NCBI GenBank assembly: GCA_963851385.1
Contig: CAWKPE010000027.1
Span: 1-64,000 of the forward strand
Source of the DNA: CAWEFA01 sp963851385
GTDB lineage: Bacteria > Bacteroidota > Bacteroidia > Bacteroidales > DTGW01
Length of the DNA stretch: 64,000 nucleotides
Direction: 5' to 3'
The position numbers were made by a program, and so were the translations under genes. The notes below the pieces were generated by a model, which saw only the letters and a list, made by a program, of their open reading frames with translations, was not told the origin of the DNA and did no database searches. Of the stretch, positions 20,953 through 29,427 are shown in pieces. Numbering within the stretch: position 1 is the first letter of the stretch; the number at the start of each line of letters is the position of its first letter.

Positions 20953-21860
20953 TGTATCACGAACCCGTTCTGTTGCACGAAAGCATTGAAGGGTTGAACA
21001 TCAGGCCCGGTGGAATATATGTGGATGCAACATACGGCGGAGGCGGACATTCAAAGGAAATTCTAAGATACCTGACTACCGGAAAACTAGTGGCCTTCGA
21101 CATGGACGAAGATGCTGAAAGGAACAAAATAAACGATAAACATTTGCTTTTTGTAAAACATAATTTCCGGTACTTGAAAAATTTTCTCAGATATTATAAA
21201 ATTTCAAAAGTAGATGGAATCCTCGCTGATCTGGGTGTATCATCCCATCAGTTCGATGTACCGGAACGCGGGTTTTCGTTCCGAACTGATGCAGCACTTG
21301 ACATGCGCATGAATCGTAAAGCTCGCAAAAATGCTTCAACTATAATCAATACTTATTCTGAAGAAAAGCTTAATTCAATATTCTTTCAGTATGGTGAAAT
21401 TCCCAATGCAAGAAAACTTGCTGCGATCATCATTCTTGGCCGTCTTAAACAACCCGTGAGCACTATAAACCAGTTTGTCGATTGTATCAATGCCTGCATC
21501 CCAAAACATAGTGAAAACAAATATTTGGCGCAGGTATTCCAGTCAATTCGCATTGAGGTAAACGATGAATTGGGAAATCTAAAAGAGTTGTTAAAACAGT
21601 CGGTACAGCTTTTATCAAAAAAGGGCAGAATGGTTGTAATTACGTACCATTCTCTTGAAGACAGACTGGTAAAGAATTTTTTCAGAACCGGTAACTTCGA
21701 AGGTAAGCAGGAAATGGATTTTTACGGAAACATTCAAACTCCTTTCAGACCGGTAAACAAAAACGTAATTGTGCCTTCTGATGAAGAAATTAAGAATAAC
21801 AACCGTGCCAGAAGTGCGAAATTGAGAATAGCTGAAAAATGGAGTAATTGTCAAATATAG
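20949..21860 (+). CDS. rsmH: 16S rRNA (cytosine(1402)-N4)-methyltransferase RsmH (MraW)
   Basis: S-adenosylmethionine-dependent enzyme that methylates N4 of C1402 in 16S rRNA. The 303 residues match the usual length. Visible motifs: EPVLLHESIEGLNI, the SAM loop VDATYGGGGHSKEIL, FDMDEDA, DGILADLGVSSHQFDVPERGFSFR, LDMRMN, VFQSIRIEVNDEL and VVITYHSLEDRLVKNFF, ending with NNRARSAKLRIAEK. The start ATG overlaps the mraZ stop. An alternative ATG one codon later is equally likely. Second gene of the division cluster. Confidence 0.97.
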   Translation: MMYHEPVLLHESIEGLNIRPGGIYVDATYGGGGHSKEILRYLTTGKLVAFDMDEDAERNKINDKHLLFVKHNFRYLKNFLRYYKISKVDGILADLGVSSHQFDVPERGFSFRTDAALDMRMNRKARKNASTIINTYSEEKLNSIFFQYGEIPNARKLAAIIILGRLKQPVSTINQFVDCINACIPKHSENKYLAQVFQSIRIEVNDELGNLKELLKQSVQLLSKKGRMVVITYHSLEDRLVKNFFRTGNFEGKQEMDFYGNIQTPFRPVNKNVIVPSDEEIKNNNRARSAKLRIAEKWSNCQI

Positions 21861-21902
21861 TTTTGGTGTTCATAGATTTAAGGTTTTTTAGTTGATTGTT
21901 AT

Positions 21903-21949
21903 CTCTGTGAACTCTGTGGTTTAATATTTTACCACAGAGTTTCACAGAG
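21903..21949. repeat. REP-like palindrome (CTCTGTGAACTCTGTGG family) before ftsL
   Basis: Arms CTCTGTGAACTCTGTGGT (21903-21920) and ACCACAGAGTTTCACAGAG (21931-21949) are near-perfect reverse complements around a 10-base AT loop. A related, more diverged unit follows ftsL. As RNA it would form a long hairpin inside the operon message. Confidence 0.85.
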
Positions 21950-21991
21950 TTAGAACAAAGAAACACGAAGCAAAAAAATATTGGCGGTAAC

Positions 21992-22351
21992 ATGGAAGAC
22001 TTTATAAATCCAAAAGAAGAGCAGAAAGAACTAAAAAAATATTCACTCAAGGAATTGATTACTGGCAGTGTCCTGAAAAAGAAATCTATTGTAAAACAAT
22101 TGCCTTTTATCCTTTTCATAGTATTACTGGCTATGGCTTACATTGCCAACCGCTATCATGCCGAACATCTCCTGAGAGAGACTACGAAATTGCAGGAAGA
22201 ACTTAATGAACTCAGGGCAGAGTCTATTATAGTTGCTTCTGAACTTATGTTTGCCAGTAGGCAATCACAGGTTTTGAAACTTGTAGATGAAAATAAACTT
22301 GGATTAAAGGAATCAAGAACTCCGCCAAAAAGAGTAAAGATGCAAGATTGA
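21992..22351 (+). CDS. ftsL: FtsL-like cell division protein
   Basis: A 119-residue single-span protein located exactly where ftsL sits, between rsmH and ftsI. It has a cytosolic N-terminus (about 1-45), one membrane helix (LPFILFIVLLAMAYIANRY, about 48-66) and a periplasmic coiled-coil (LLRETTKLQEELNELRAESIIVASELMF). FtsL pairs with a partner coiled coil and with FtsW/FtsI to activate septal peptidoglycan synthesis. The C-terminal ENKLGLKESRTPPKRVKM fits Bacteroidota FtsL-type proteins. Sequence identity in this family is always low, so position and topology carry the call. Confidence 0.88.
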   Translation: MEDFINPKEEQKELKKYSLKELITGSVLKKKSIVKQLPFILFIVLLAMAYIANRYHAEHLLRETTKLQEELNELRAESIIVASELMFASRQSQVLKLVDENKLGLKESRTPPKRVKMQD

Positions 22352-22383
22352 AATTATCAATTATAAAAAAATAAAAAAAATGA

Positions 22384-22461
22384 ATCACAGAGTTACACGG
22401 AGTAAAATAAAAAAGAATTACACAGAGAATTCTATATTCAACTCTGTGAGCTCTGCGGCTA
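22384..22461. repeat. Diverged REP-like element between ftsL and ftsI
   Basis: Copies of the same family as 21903-21949: ATCACAGAGTTACACGGAG near 22384, ACACAGAGAA near 22430 and ACTCTGTGAGCTCTGCGG at 22441-22458. The outer parts pair imperfectly. The element sits within the 120-base gap before ftsI. Confidence 0.7.
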
Positions 22462-22471
22462 AATATTTAAA

Positions 22472-24592
22472 ATGACAATTAAAAAAGATATAGTTTGGCG
22501 TGTCGCTACGGTATACGTGTTTGCATTGCTGTTCGGTTTGTGCATCATCACCCGTATAGTGTATCTTCAATTTATTGAAGTTGGCAAGCTGTCCAAAAAA
22601 GCCATTGAATTGTCAGTAAAAGATATTGAAATGGAGCCGAACCGAGGTGATATCCTTGCCTGCGATGGCAGGCTGTTAGCAACAGCAGTACCCTATTATG
22701 AGATTCGCATTGACATGAGCAGAAATACAATCCGACACAGCACATTTCTCAACAATATTGATTCACTTTCCTACTACCTTTCGAAATTGTTTCAAGACAA
22801 ATCTAAAGGTCAGTATAAAAGTGATCTCTTGCAAGCAAGGGCAGAGGACAATAGGTACTTCTTGCTCAAACGTAAAGTAGACTACCGGCAACTGAAAAAA
22901 CTAAGAACTTTTCCACTTTTCAGGTTGGGTAAGTACAAAGGCGGGCTCATAGTAATACAGGATAACGTACGCTTTTTACCTTATGGCGATTTAGCCGCAC
23001 GTACCATTGGTTACGTCACTAAAAATGATAATGGAAATCCTGTTGGCATTGAAGGATCTTTTGACAATGATTTGCGCGGCGTAAAGGGTGTAAAGCTGAT
23101 GCAAAGGTTGACTGGAAATGTGTGGATGCCAATAAACGACGAAAATGAAGTAGAACCAAAGGACGGTTACGATGTAGTCACTACAATTGATTTGAATATT
23201 CAGGATGTGGCTGAAGAAGCCTTACGCAAGCAGCTAGATAAACATGAGGCACATCATGGTACAGCAATTTTAATGGAAGTGAAAACCGGTGAAGTAAAAG
23301 CAATTGCTAACCTGGAGCGAGATGAGGACGGACAATACCGGGAGATTTATAATTATGGAATAGCGGAAAGCACTGAACCCGGTTCGACATTCAAATTGGC
23401 ATCATTAATGGCAGTATTGGAAGACGGTTATGCGAACCTTGAAGATACTGTCAATACCGGTAACGGTTCTTTTAAAATCTATGATAAGGTCATAAAAGAT
23501 AGCTATGAAAAGGGATTCGGAAGGATATCCCTGCAACAAGTTTTTGAAATGTCTTCAAACGTCGGAGTTGCAAAAATAATATTGTCACATTATAAGGGAC
23601 GTGAAGAGCAATTCATTAAGCGGATTTATAGTTTCGGGTTGAACAAAAAGCTCGATCTGGATATAAAAGGCGAAGGTTTACCAGAAATCAAGTACCCGGG
23701 AGACAAGTTATGGTCAGGAATTTCATTACCGATGATAGCACACGGTTACGAGGTGCGTCTTACTCCCTTACAAATTCTGGCATTTTATAATTCAGTTGCG
23801 AATAACGGGAAACTAATCAAGCCCAGGTTTGTAAAAGAGCTGCGCAATCACGGGCAAACTATAAAAACTTTCGAACCTGAAGTAATTATACCAAGTATCT
23901 GCTCCATGTCTACTATCAGGAAAGCAAGAAAAATGCTGGAAGGTGTAGTGGAAAGAGGAACAGCACTTAACCTTCGTGATTCAATTTTAAAAATTGCAGG
24001 AAAAACAGGTACGGCACAGATTGCCCAGCAAAAATCAGGATATCGTAAAGACGCCAGGATTAGCTACCAGGCATCATTTGTCGGGTACTTCCCTGCTGAC
24101 AAACCCTTGTACTCTTGCATCGTTGTGGTCAATGCACCATCAAAAGATGTTTACTATGGGAACCTTGTTGCCGGCCCCGTATTCAAGGAAATTGCACAGA
24201 AAGTTTATGCCACCAGTTATGAGTTACATGATGAAATTATGAAGGGTCACAGCCATTTAAAAGCTGAAGCGCCGTTGGTCAAATGTGGTTTATGGAAAGA
24301 AATTGAAGAATCGACTGATGAACTGGGCATCCCAGTCAAAGAAAAATCTGAAAACATTAAGAACTGGGTAACAGTATCAAAAAACAATGAGAATATTGAT
24401 ATATTCAATCGAAAAGTGACGAATAACCTTGTTCCTGATGTTACCGGGATGGGTGCAAAAGATGCAGTGTTTCTGCTCGAAAAAGCCGGTCTGCGGGTTG
24501 TAATAAACGGATTTGGAAAGGTAAAAAAGCAATCTATTCAAGCCGGTACAAAACCTGAAAAAGGCGCTAGGATTGTTATCACGTTAACTTAA
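22472..24592 (+). CDS. ftsI: Penicillin-binding protein 3 / FtsI transpeptidase with PASTA domain
   Basis: Septal class B penicillin-binding protein of 706 residues that cross-links peptidoglycan in the periplasm. It has an N-terminal membrane anchor (about 10-33) and a dimerisation/pedestal domain with MEPNRGDILACDGRLLATA and GIEGSFDNDLRGVKG. The transpeptidase domain has the nucleophile Ser in TEPGSTFKLASL, the SSN motif in FEMSSNVGVAKI and the KTG motif in IAGKTGTAQIAQ. One PASTA module ends the protein (LVPDVTGMGAKDAVFLLEKAGLRVV). A C-terminal PASTA on FtsI is common in Bacteroidota. It follows ftsL and precedes murE. Confidence 0.97.
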   Translation: MTIKKDIVWRVATVYVFALLFGLCIITRIVYLQFIEVGKLSKKAIELSVKDIEMEPNRGDILACDGRLLATAVPYYEIRIDMSRNTIRHSTFLNNIDSLSYYLSKLFQDKSKGQYKSDLLQARAEDNRYFLLKRKVDYRQLKKLRTFPLFRLGKYKGGLIVIQDNVRFLPYGDLAARTIGYVTKNDNGNPVGIEGSFDNDLRGVKGVKLMQRLTGNVWMPINDENEVEPKDGYDVVTTIDLNIQDVAEEALRKQLDKHEAHHGTAILMEVKTGEVKAIANLERDEDGQYREIYNYGIAESTEPGSTFKLASLMAVLEDGYANLEDTVNTGNGSFKIYDKVIKDSYEKGFGRISLQQVFEMSSNVGVAKIILSHYKGREEQFIKRIYSFGLNKKLDLDIKGEGLPEIKYPGDKLWSGISLPMIAHGYEVRLTPLQILAFYNSVANNGKLIKPRFVKELRNHGQTIKTFEPEVIIPSICSMSTIRKARKMLEGVVERGTALNLRDSILKIAGKTGTAQIAQQKSGYRKDARISYQASFVGYFPADKPLYSCIVVVNAPSKDVYYGNLVAGPVFKEIAQKVYATSYELHDEIMKGHSHLKAEAPLVKCGLWKEIEESTDELGIPVKEKSENIKNWVTVSKNNENIDIFNRKVTNNLVPDVTGMGAKDAVFLLEKAGLRVVINGFGKVKKQSIQAGTKPEKGARIVITLT

Positions 24593-24643
24593 TCAATTGA
24601 CAATCGATAAATATCAAATGAAGATTAAAAAATAAAAACTGGA

Positions 24644-26110
24644 ATGAAACTACTCAAAGATATATTGACAAACATACATCATATAAAGGTTGTTGGTGAC
24701 CTTGCTATAGAGATACTCGATATCCAGTTCGATTCAAGAAAAGTAAAGTCTGGTTCATTGTTTGTTGCTATTTCTGGAACGCATGCAGACGGTCACACTT
24801 TCATTGAAAAGGCTATCGATTCAGGTGCTGCAGCAATTGTTTGCGAAAAAATGCCTGAAAAGCACGATCCAAAGATTTGCTGGATTATTGTAAATGATTC
24901 TGCCGAAGCGCTGGGTATTATGGCAGCAAATTATTATGACAACCCTTCCCGTAAACTCAAGCTTGTGGGTATAACAGGAACTAACGGTAAAACTACAACA
25001 GTAACTTTGCTCTACCATCTTTTCAGGGCTTTAGGTTATAAAAGCGGACTAATTTCTACAGTAGTCTATCGCGTGGAGGATAAAAGTTATGATTCAACTC
25101 ACACTACTCCTGACCAAATTGTACTGAACAACCTATTGGCAGAAATGGTAACTGCAGGTTGCGAATACTGTTTTATGGAAGTCAGTTCCCATTCGCTTTC
25201 ACAAAAACGCACAGCAGGTTTGCAATTTACTGGTGGAATATTCTCGAATATCACACATGATCATCTTGACTATCACCTGACATTTGAAAATTATATAAAA
25301 GCTAAGAAATCATTTTTCGATCACCTGGATGCCAATGCTTTTGCATTGATAAATGTCGACGACAAAAATGGCAGTGTGATGGTTCAAAATACTTCAGCAT
25401 TTGTAAAGACTTACGCCATGCGTTCTGCAGCAGATTTTAAAGTAAAAGTCATTGAGAGCCATTTCGAAGGAATGCATATTAAACTTGATGGGACAGATTT
25501 CTGGACACCGATGATTGGAGAATTTAATGCCTATAACCTTTTAGCTGTTTATTCTGCTGCGATAATGCTGGAACAAGACAAAAATGAAGTCCTTAGACTG
25601 CTCAGCTCATTGAGCAAAGTGCCAGGTCGTTTTGAAACGGTACTTTCAAAAAACAGCATTACCGGTATTGTTGATTATGCCCACACACCTGATGCACTTG
25701 TGAATGTGCTTAAAGCAATAAATCAAATCCGTAAAGGCAATGAACAATTGATTACTGTCATTGGTGCTGGTGGAAACAGGGATAAAAGCAAACGACCTGT
25801 TATGGCTCGTGTTTGCGTTGAAAATTCCGATAAAGTAATTATCTCCTCAGACAACCCTCGCTTTGAAGAACCTGAAGACATAATCCATGATATGGTTGCC
25901 GGCGTTGAAGAAAAGTACAAAGCAAAAACTTTAACTATTGCCGATCGCCGTGAAGCAATAAAAACAGCTATTATGCTGGCAAAACCTGGAGATATAGTTT
26001 TAATTGCCGGCAAGGGACATGAGACATACCAGGATGTTAAAGGTGTGAAACATCATTTTGATGATAAAGAAGAATTAATTAAACAATTTGAAAATTTGGA
26101 AATAAGATAA
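24644..26110 (+). CDS. murE: UDP-MurNAc-L-Ala-D-Glu:meso-diaminopimelate ligase MurE
   Basis: Cytosolic ATP-dependent ligase that adds the third stem-peptide residue. The 488 residues comprise an N-terminal UMAG-binding domain (DIQFDSRKVKSGSLFVAISG), the central ATPase (GITGTNGKTTTVTLLYHL, THTTPDQ, YCFMEVSSHSLSQKR, NITHDHLDYHLTFENYIKAK) and the C-terminal domain (GIVDYAHTPDAL, VIGAGGNRDKSKRPVMARV). The DNPRFEEP motif marks meso-diaminopimelate rather than lysine specificity. IAGKGHETYQ closes the family signature. Fifth gene of the cluster. Confidence 0.97.
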   Translation: MKLLKDILTNIHHIKVVGDLAIEILDIQFDSRKVKSGSLFVAISGTHADGHTFIEKAIDSGAAAIVCEKMPEKHDPKICWIIVNDSAEALGIMAANYYDNPSRKLKLVGITGTNGKTTTVTLLYHLFRALGYKSGLISTVVYRVEDKSYDSTHTTPDQIVLNNLLAEMVTAGCEYCFMEVSSHSLSQKRTAGLQFTGGIFSNITHDHLDYHLTFENYIKAKKSFFDHLDANAFALINVDDKNGSVMVQNTSAFVKTYAMRSAADFKVKVIESHFEGMHIKLDGTDFWTPMIGEFNAYNLLAVYSAAIMLEQDKNEVLRLLSSLSKVPGRFETVLSKNSITGIVDYAHTPDALVNVLKAINQIRKGNEQLITVIGAGGNRDKSKRPVMARVCVENSDKVIISSDNPRFEEPEDIIHDMVAGVEEKYKAKTLTIADRREAIKTAIMLAKPGDIVLIAGKGHETYQDVKGVKHHFDDKEELIKQFENLEIR

Positions 26111-26233
26111 ACTGAAAACTGAAGATCCGAAATTGTGTGCTTCAGAAATTCAAACTAGATACAGTGAAATGAAAGAGAAATTAACAAAAGTATTAGACAT
26201 TAATGATATCGCATAATTAAAAACTATAATGAA

Positions 26234-26614
26234 ATGAGCAAGCAAACTGAAAAATTTATTCTTGATTTGTCGTATTCATTTGCACTTAAGATTTCGTCGT
26301 ATTCTGAAGTCATGGAAAAATCAAGAGATTATGATGAGGCAGGAAGGCTTTTCAAATCAGGAGCATCAATTGGTGCCAACATCAGGGAAGCGCAAACATC
26401 AGGAAACATAGACAGCTTTATTTACAACTTGTACAATGCAGTTAAAGAAGCAGAAGAAACTGAGAACAGGTTGCTTAAGTACAAAAATTCTGAAGTTTAC
26501 CCTGATATACACGATTTACTCAATGATATTAGAGTGATGAAGCGTTTTTTGAGAGATGTCATCAACTCATCAAAAAGTGAACAGTTTCATAATAACACTT
26601 TAGCACACTTGTAA
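26234..26614 (+). CDS. Four-helix-bundle protein (S23 family) inside the division cluster
   Basis: A 126-residue helical protein of the S23/four-helix-bundle family. Members are encoded by intervening sequences in 23S rRNA genes or, as here, as free genes. Typical segments are LDLSYSFALKISSYSEVM, the SGASIGANIREAQTS turn that defines the family, and FIYNLYNAVKEAEETENRLL. The molecular function is not established. It is co-oriented with the cluster, 123 bases after murE and only 10 bases before mraY, so it is probably transcribed with them. It is not part of the normal mra/fts/mur gene set and is therefore a probable insertion. Confidence 0.88.
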   Translation: MSKQTEKFILDLSYSFALKISSYSEVMEKSRDYDEAGRLFKSGASIGANIREAQTSGNIDSFIYNLYNAVKEAEETENRLLKYKNSEVYPDIHDLLNDIRVMKRFLRDVINSSKSEQFHNNTLAHL

Positions 26615-26624
26615 TAAACATACG

Positions 26625-27878
26625 ATGCTTTACTATTTATTTAAATATTTACACGAATCATTTGACTTCCCGGGCGCAGGAGTATTTCATTACTTGTCGT
26701 TTCGATCATCTATGGCAGCAATTACGTCACTAATTATTGCATTGATATTTGGAAAAAGCATTATCCGCCTTCTGCAAAAAAAGCAAATCGGTGAGGAAGT
26801 TCGCGAATTAGGACTTGAAGGGCAATTACAGAAGAAAGGAACCCCAACGATGGGTGGAATAATTATTATTGGTGGAATAGTAGTGCCTACTTTGCTTTTT
26901 GCCGATTTGCTGAATATCTACGTCATTATCATGCTGATTACAACAATTTGGTTGGGGTTCATCGGTTTTCTCGACGATTATATTAAAGTATTTAAAAAGG
27001 ATAAAAAAGGACTCCAGGGTAAGTTTAAAATAGTGGGCCAAATTATTCTCGGACTCATCGTGGGCCTTATTCTCTTGCTTAATAAAGATGTTGTTGCACG
27101 AACAAAAATAACCAGGACCAAACCGGTCATTCAATATTCAACATCTAAAAATGATTTAAAAATAAGTAATCAGAAAGTAATTGAATACAGGGATATAAAA
27201 TCTACAAAAACTACCATTCCATTTCTGAAAAATCATGAATTCGACTACGGAAAATTGTTATGGTTCCTTGGTGATCAGGCAAAAAAATGGAAATGGATAG
27301 TACTAATAATTGCAATAATAATTATCATCACGGCAGTTTCAAATGGAGCAAATATAACTGATGGGCTTGATGGCTTGGCAACAGGCACCTCTGCTATTAT
27401 AGGAACAACTCTTGGCATTCTGGCTTACCTTTCCGGCAATATGATTTTTGCTGACTACCTTAACATCATGTACATTCCCAATATAGGAGAACTCGTAATT
27501 TTTGCCAGTGCTTTTATAGGAGCAACTGTAGGCTTTCTATGGTACAATTCTTTTCCTGCACAGGTTTTTATGGGCGACACGGGCAGCCTCACGTTGGGCG
27601 GTATTATCGCAGTATTTTCTGTCATTATCCGTAAGGAGCTGCTAATACCAATTCTTTGTGGAATATTCCTTGTTGAAAACCTTTCCGTTATGATGCAGGT
27701 AAGCTACTTTAAATATACCAGGAAAAAATACGGTGCAGGAAGAAGAATTTTTAAAATGGCACCATTGCATCATCATTTCCAATTGCTGGGTTATTCAGAG
27801 GCCAAAATAGTAACACGTTTTTGGATTGTTGGAATTATGCTGGCAATTATTACAATAGTGACTTTAAAGATAAGATAA
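26625..27878 (+). CDS. mraY: Phospho-N-acetylmuramoyl-pentapeptide-transferase MraY
   Basis: Integral inner-membrane enzyme that transfers phospho-MurNAc-pentapeptide to undecaprenyl phosphate to make lipid I. The 417 residues have about ten membrane helices. Signatures: KKGTPTMGGIIII, LGFIGFLDDYIKVFKKDKKGLQGKFK, NGANITDGLDGLATGTS (Asp-rich catalytic segment), VFMGDTGSLTLGG and KMAPLHHHFQLLGYSEAKIV. It is longer than the E. coli enzyme (360 residues) owing to an insert of about 60 residues after VGLILLLNKDVV, a length known in Bacteroidota. It follows the four-helix gene and precedes murD. Confidence 0.97.
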   Translation: MLYYLFKYLHESFDFPGAGVFHYLSFRSSMAAITSLIIALIFGKSIIRLLQKKQIGEEVRELGLEGQLQKKGTPTMGGIIIIGGIVVPTLLFADLLNIYVIIMLITTIWLGFIGFLDDYIKVFKKDKKGLQGKFKIVGQIILGLIVGLILLLNKDVVARTKITRTKPVIQYSTSKNDLKISNQKVIEYRDIKSTKTTIPFLKNHEFDYGKLLWFLGDQAKKWKWIVLIIAIIIIITAVSNGANITDGLDGLATGTSAIIGTTLGILAYLSGNMIFADYLNIMYIPNIGELVIFASAFIGATVGFLWYNSFPAQVFMGDTGSLTLGGIIAVFSVIIRKELLIPILCGIFLVENLSVMMQVSYFKYTRKKYGAGRRIFKMAPLHHHFQLLGYSEAKIVTRFWIVGIMLAIITIVTLKIR

Positions 27879-27886
27879 AAGGCCCC

Positions 27887-28033
27887 TTCCAACCTCCCCA
27901 AAAGTGAGGAGAAAAAGGAAGAAGAAGAAATAAAAATATGGAATTAAATTTATAAAAAGGCTCATATGAAAATTTTAAGAAACAACCTTAACATTGAGTT
28001 ATTTCATTCCCCCTTTGGTGGAAACGAAGGGGG
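27887..28033. repeat. C-rich REP-like hairpins before murD
   Basis: The gap before murD holds CCTCCCC near 27894 with TGAGGAG just after it, and CCCCCTT (28009-28015) with AAGGGGG (28027-28033), a perfect 7-bp stem with an 11-base loop. The second stem ends 6 bases before the murD ATG, so as RNA it could limit access to the start. Both resemble the common 'cctccccc/gggggagg' interspersed repeats of Bacteroidota. The C/G runs stand out in AT-rich surroundings. Confidence 0.6.
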
Positions 28034-28039
28034 CAAATT

Positions 28040-29374
28040 ATGAAACGAATAGTCATATTAGGTTCTGGTGAAAGTGGCACAGGCGCTGCCTTACTTGCCC
28101 AAGTAAAAGGGTTCGATGTATTTGTTTCTGATTCTGGCAAAATAAAAGACAATTACAAAGAAATGCTTAACAAATATCATATCTCGTTCGAAGAATGCAT
28201 GCACACGCACAATCTTATTTTAAACGCTGATGAAATTATAAAGAGCCCGGGCATACCAGATAAAACAGAGATACTGGATAAAATTCGCGAAGCAGGCATT
28301 TCGGTAATTTCCGAAATAGAATTTGCGGGCCGATATACATCAGCATATAAAATATGTATTACTGGAAGTAATGGTAAAACAACTACCACCTCGCTAATTT
28401 ACCATATGATGAAAAAAGCAGGAATGATCGTAGGAATTGCAGGAAATATCGGAAGGAGTTTTGCATTACAGGTGGCAACTGAAAACTACGATTATTATGT
28501 TTTAGAAATCAGTAATTTTCAACTGGACAATATGTATGAATTTAAAGCTGATATAGCTATTTTACTGAACATAACACCAGATCATCTTGATCGCTATGAT
28601 TACGATTTGCAGAAATATATTGACTCGAAATTCCGCATTACACAAAACTTAACTGAAGAAGATTTTTTCATTTATTGTTCTGATGATGATTTGACAATTC
28701 GAGAGATGGAAAAGATCGTTCTACGAGCCAGGCAATTACCATTTTCGCTAAAAGAAAATAAATTAGAAGGTGCCTATGTCCGAAATAATTACATATATAT
28801 CGAATTTGAAGATGTGGACTTTTCAATGTCGCTTAATGAACTATCATTAAAAGGCAGGCATAATACTTACAATTCAATGGCCGCAGGAATTACTGGCAGT
28901 ACTCTTAAAATCCGAAAAGAAATCATCCGGGAATCGTTAATGGATTTCAAGGGTATTGAGCACAGGCTCGAATCCGTAGTAAAAATACATGGAATTGAGT
29001 TCATCAATGATTCCAAAGCTACCAATGTAAACTCTGCATGGTATGCATTGGAATGCATGACTGGCAAAGTAATTTGGATTGCTGGTGGTACTGATAAAGG
29101 TAATGATTATTCTATCCTTAGTGATTTAGTGCAGAAAAAAGTAAAAGCGTTGGTTTGCCTGGGTAAAGACAACTCAAAACTTCACAAAGCATTTGACAAT
29201 ATAATAGAAACTATTATAGATACTACATCTATGAACAATGCTGTGAAAAGTGCTTACCATCTGGCAAAGGATGGAGACGTAGTTTTACTTTCACCTGCCT
29301 GCGCAAGCTTTGATCTTTTTGATAATTATGAAGACAGGGGAAGGCAGTTCAAAAAGTATGTAAGAGAATTATAA
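28040..29374 (+). CDS. murD: UDP-N-acetylmuramoylalanine-D-glutamate ligase MurD
   Basis: Cytosolic ATP-dependent ligase adding D-glutamate. 444 residues. The N-terminal Rossmann-like domain starts RIVILGSGESGTGAALLA with IIKSPGIPDKTEIL. The ATPase has ITGSNGKTTTTSLIYHMM, YVLEISNFQLD and LNITPDHLDRY. The C-terminal domain has EFINDSKATNVNSAWYALE, IWIAGGTDKGNDY and LLSPACASFDLFDNYEDRGRQFKKYV, which are MurD-specific. Located between mraY and ftsW. Confidence 0.97.
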   Translation: MKRIVILGSGESGTGAALLAQVKGFDVFVSDSGKIKDNYKEMLNKYHISFEECMHTHNLILNADEIIKSPGIPDKTEILDKIREAGISVISEIEFAGRYTSAYKICITGSNGKTTTTSLIYHMMKKAGMIVGIAGNIGRSFALQVATENYDYYVLEISNFQLDNMYEFKADIAILLNITPDHLDRYDYDLQKYIDSKFRITQNLTEEDFFIYCSDDDLTIREMEKIVLRARQLPFSLKENKLEGAYVRNNYIYIEFEDVDFSMSLNELSLKGRHNTYNSMAAGITGSTLKIRKEIIRESLMDFKGIEHRLESVVKIHGIEFINDSKATNVNSAWYALECMTGKVIWIAGGTDKGNDYSILSDLVQKKVKALVCLGKDNSKLHKAFDNIIETIIDTTSMNNAVKSAYHLAKDGDVVLLSPACASFDLFDNYEDRGRQFKKYVREL

Positions 29375-29427
29375 ATAATTGATTATTGTCTATTGTTTAA
29401 TTAATATTAAAACAATTAAATAAATAA

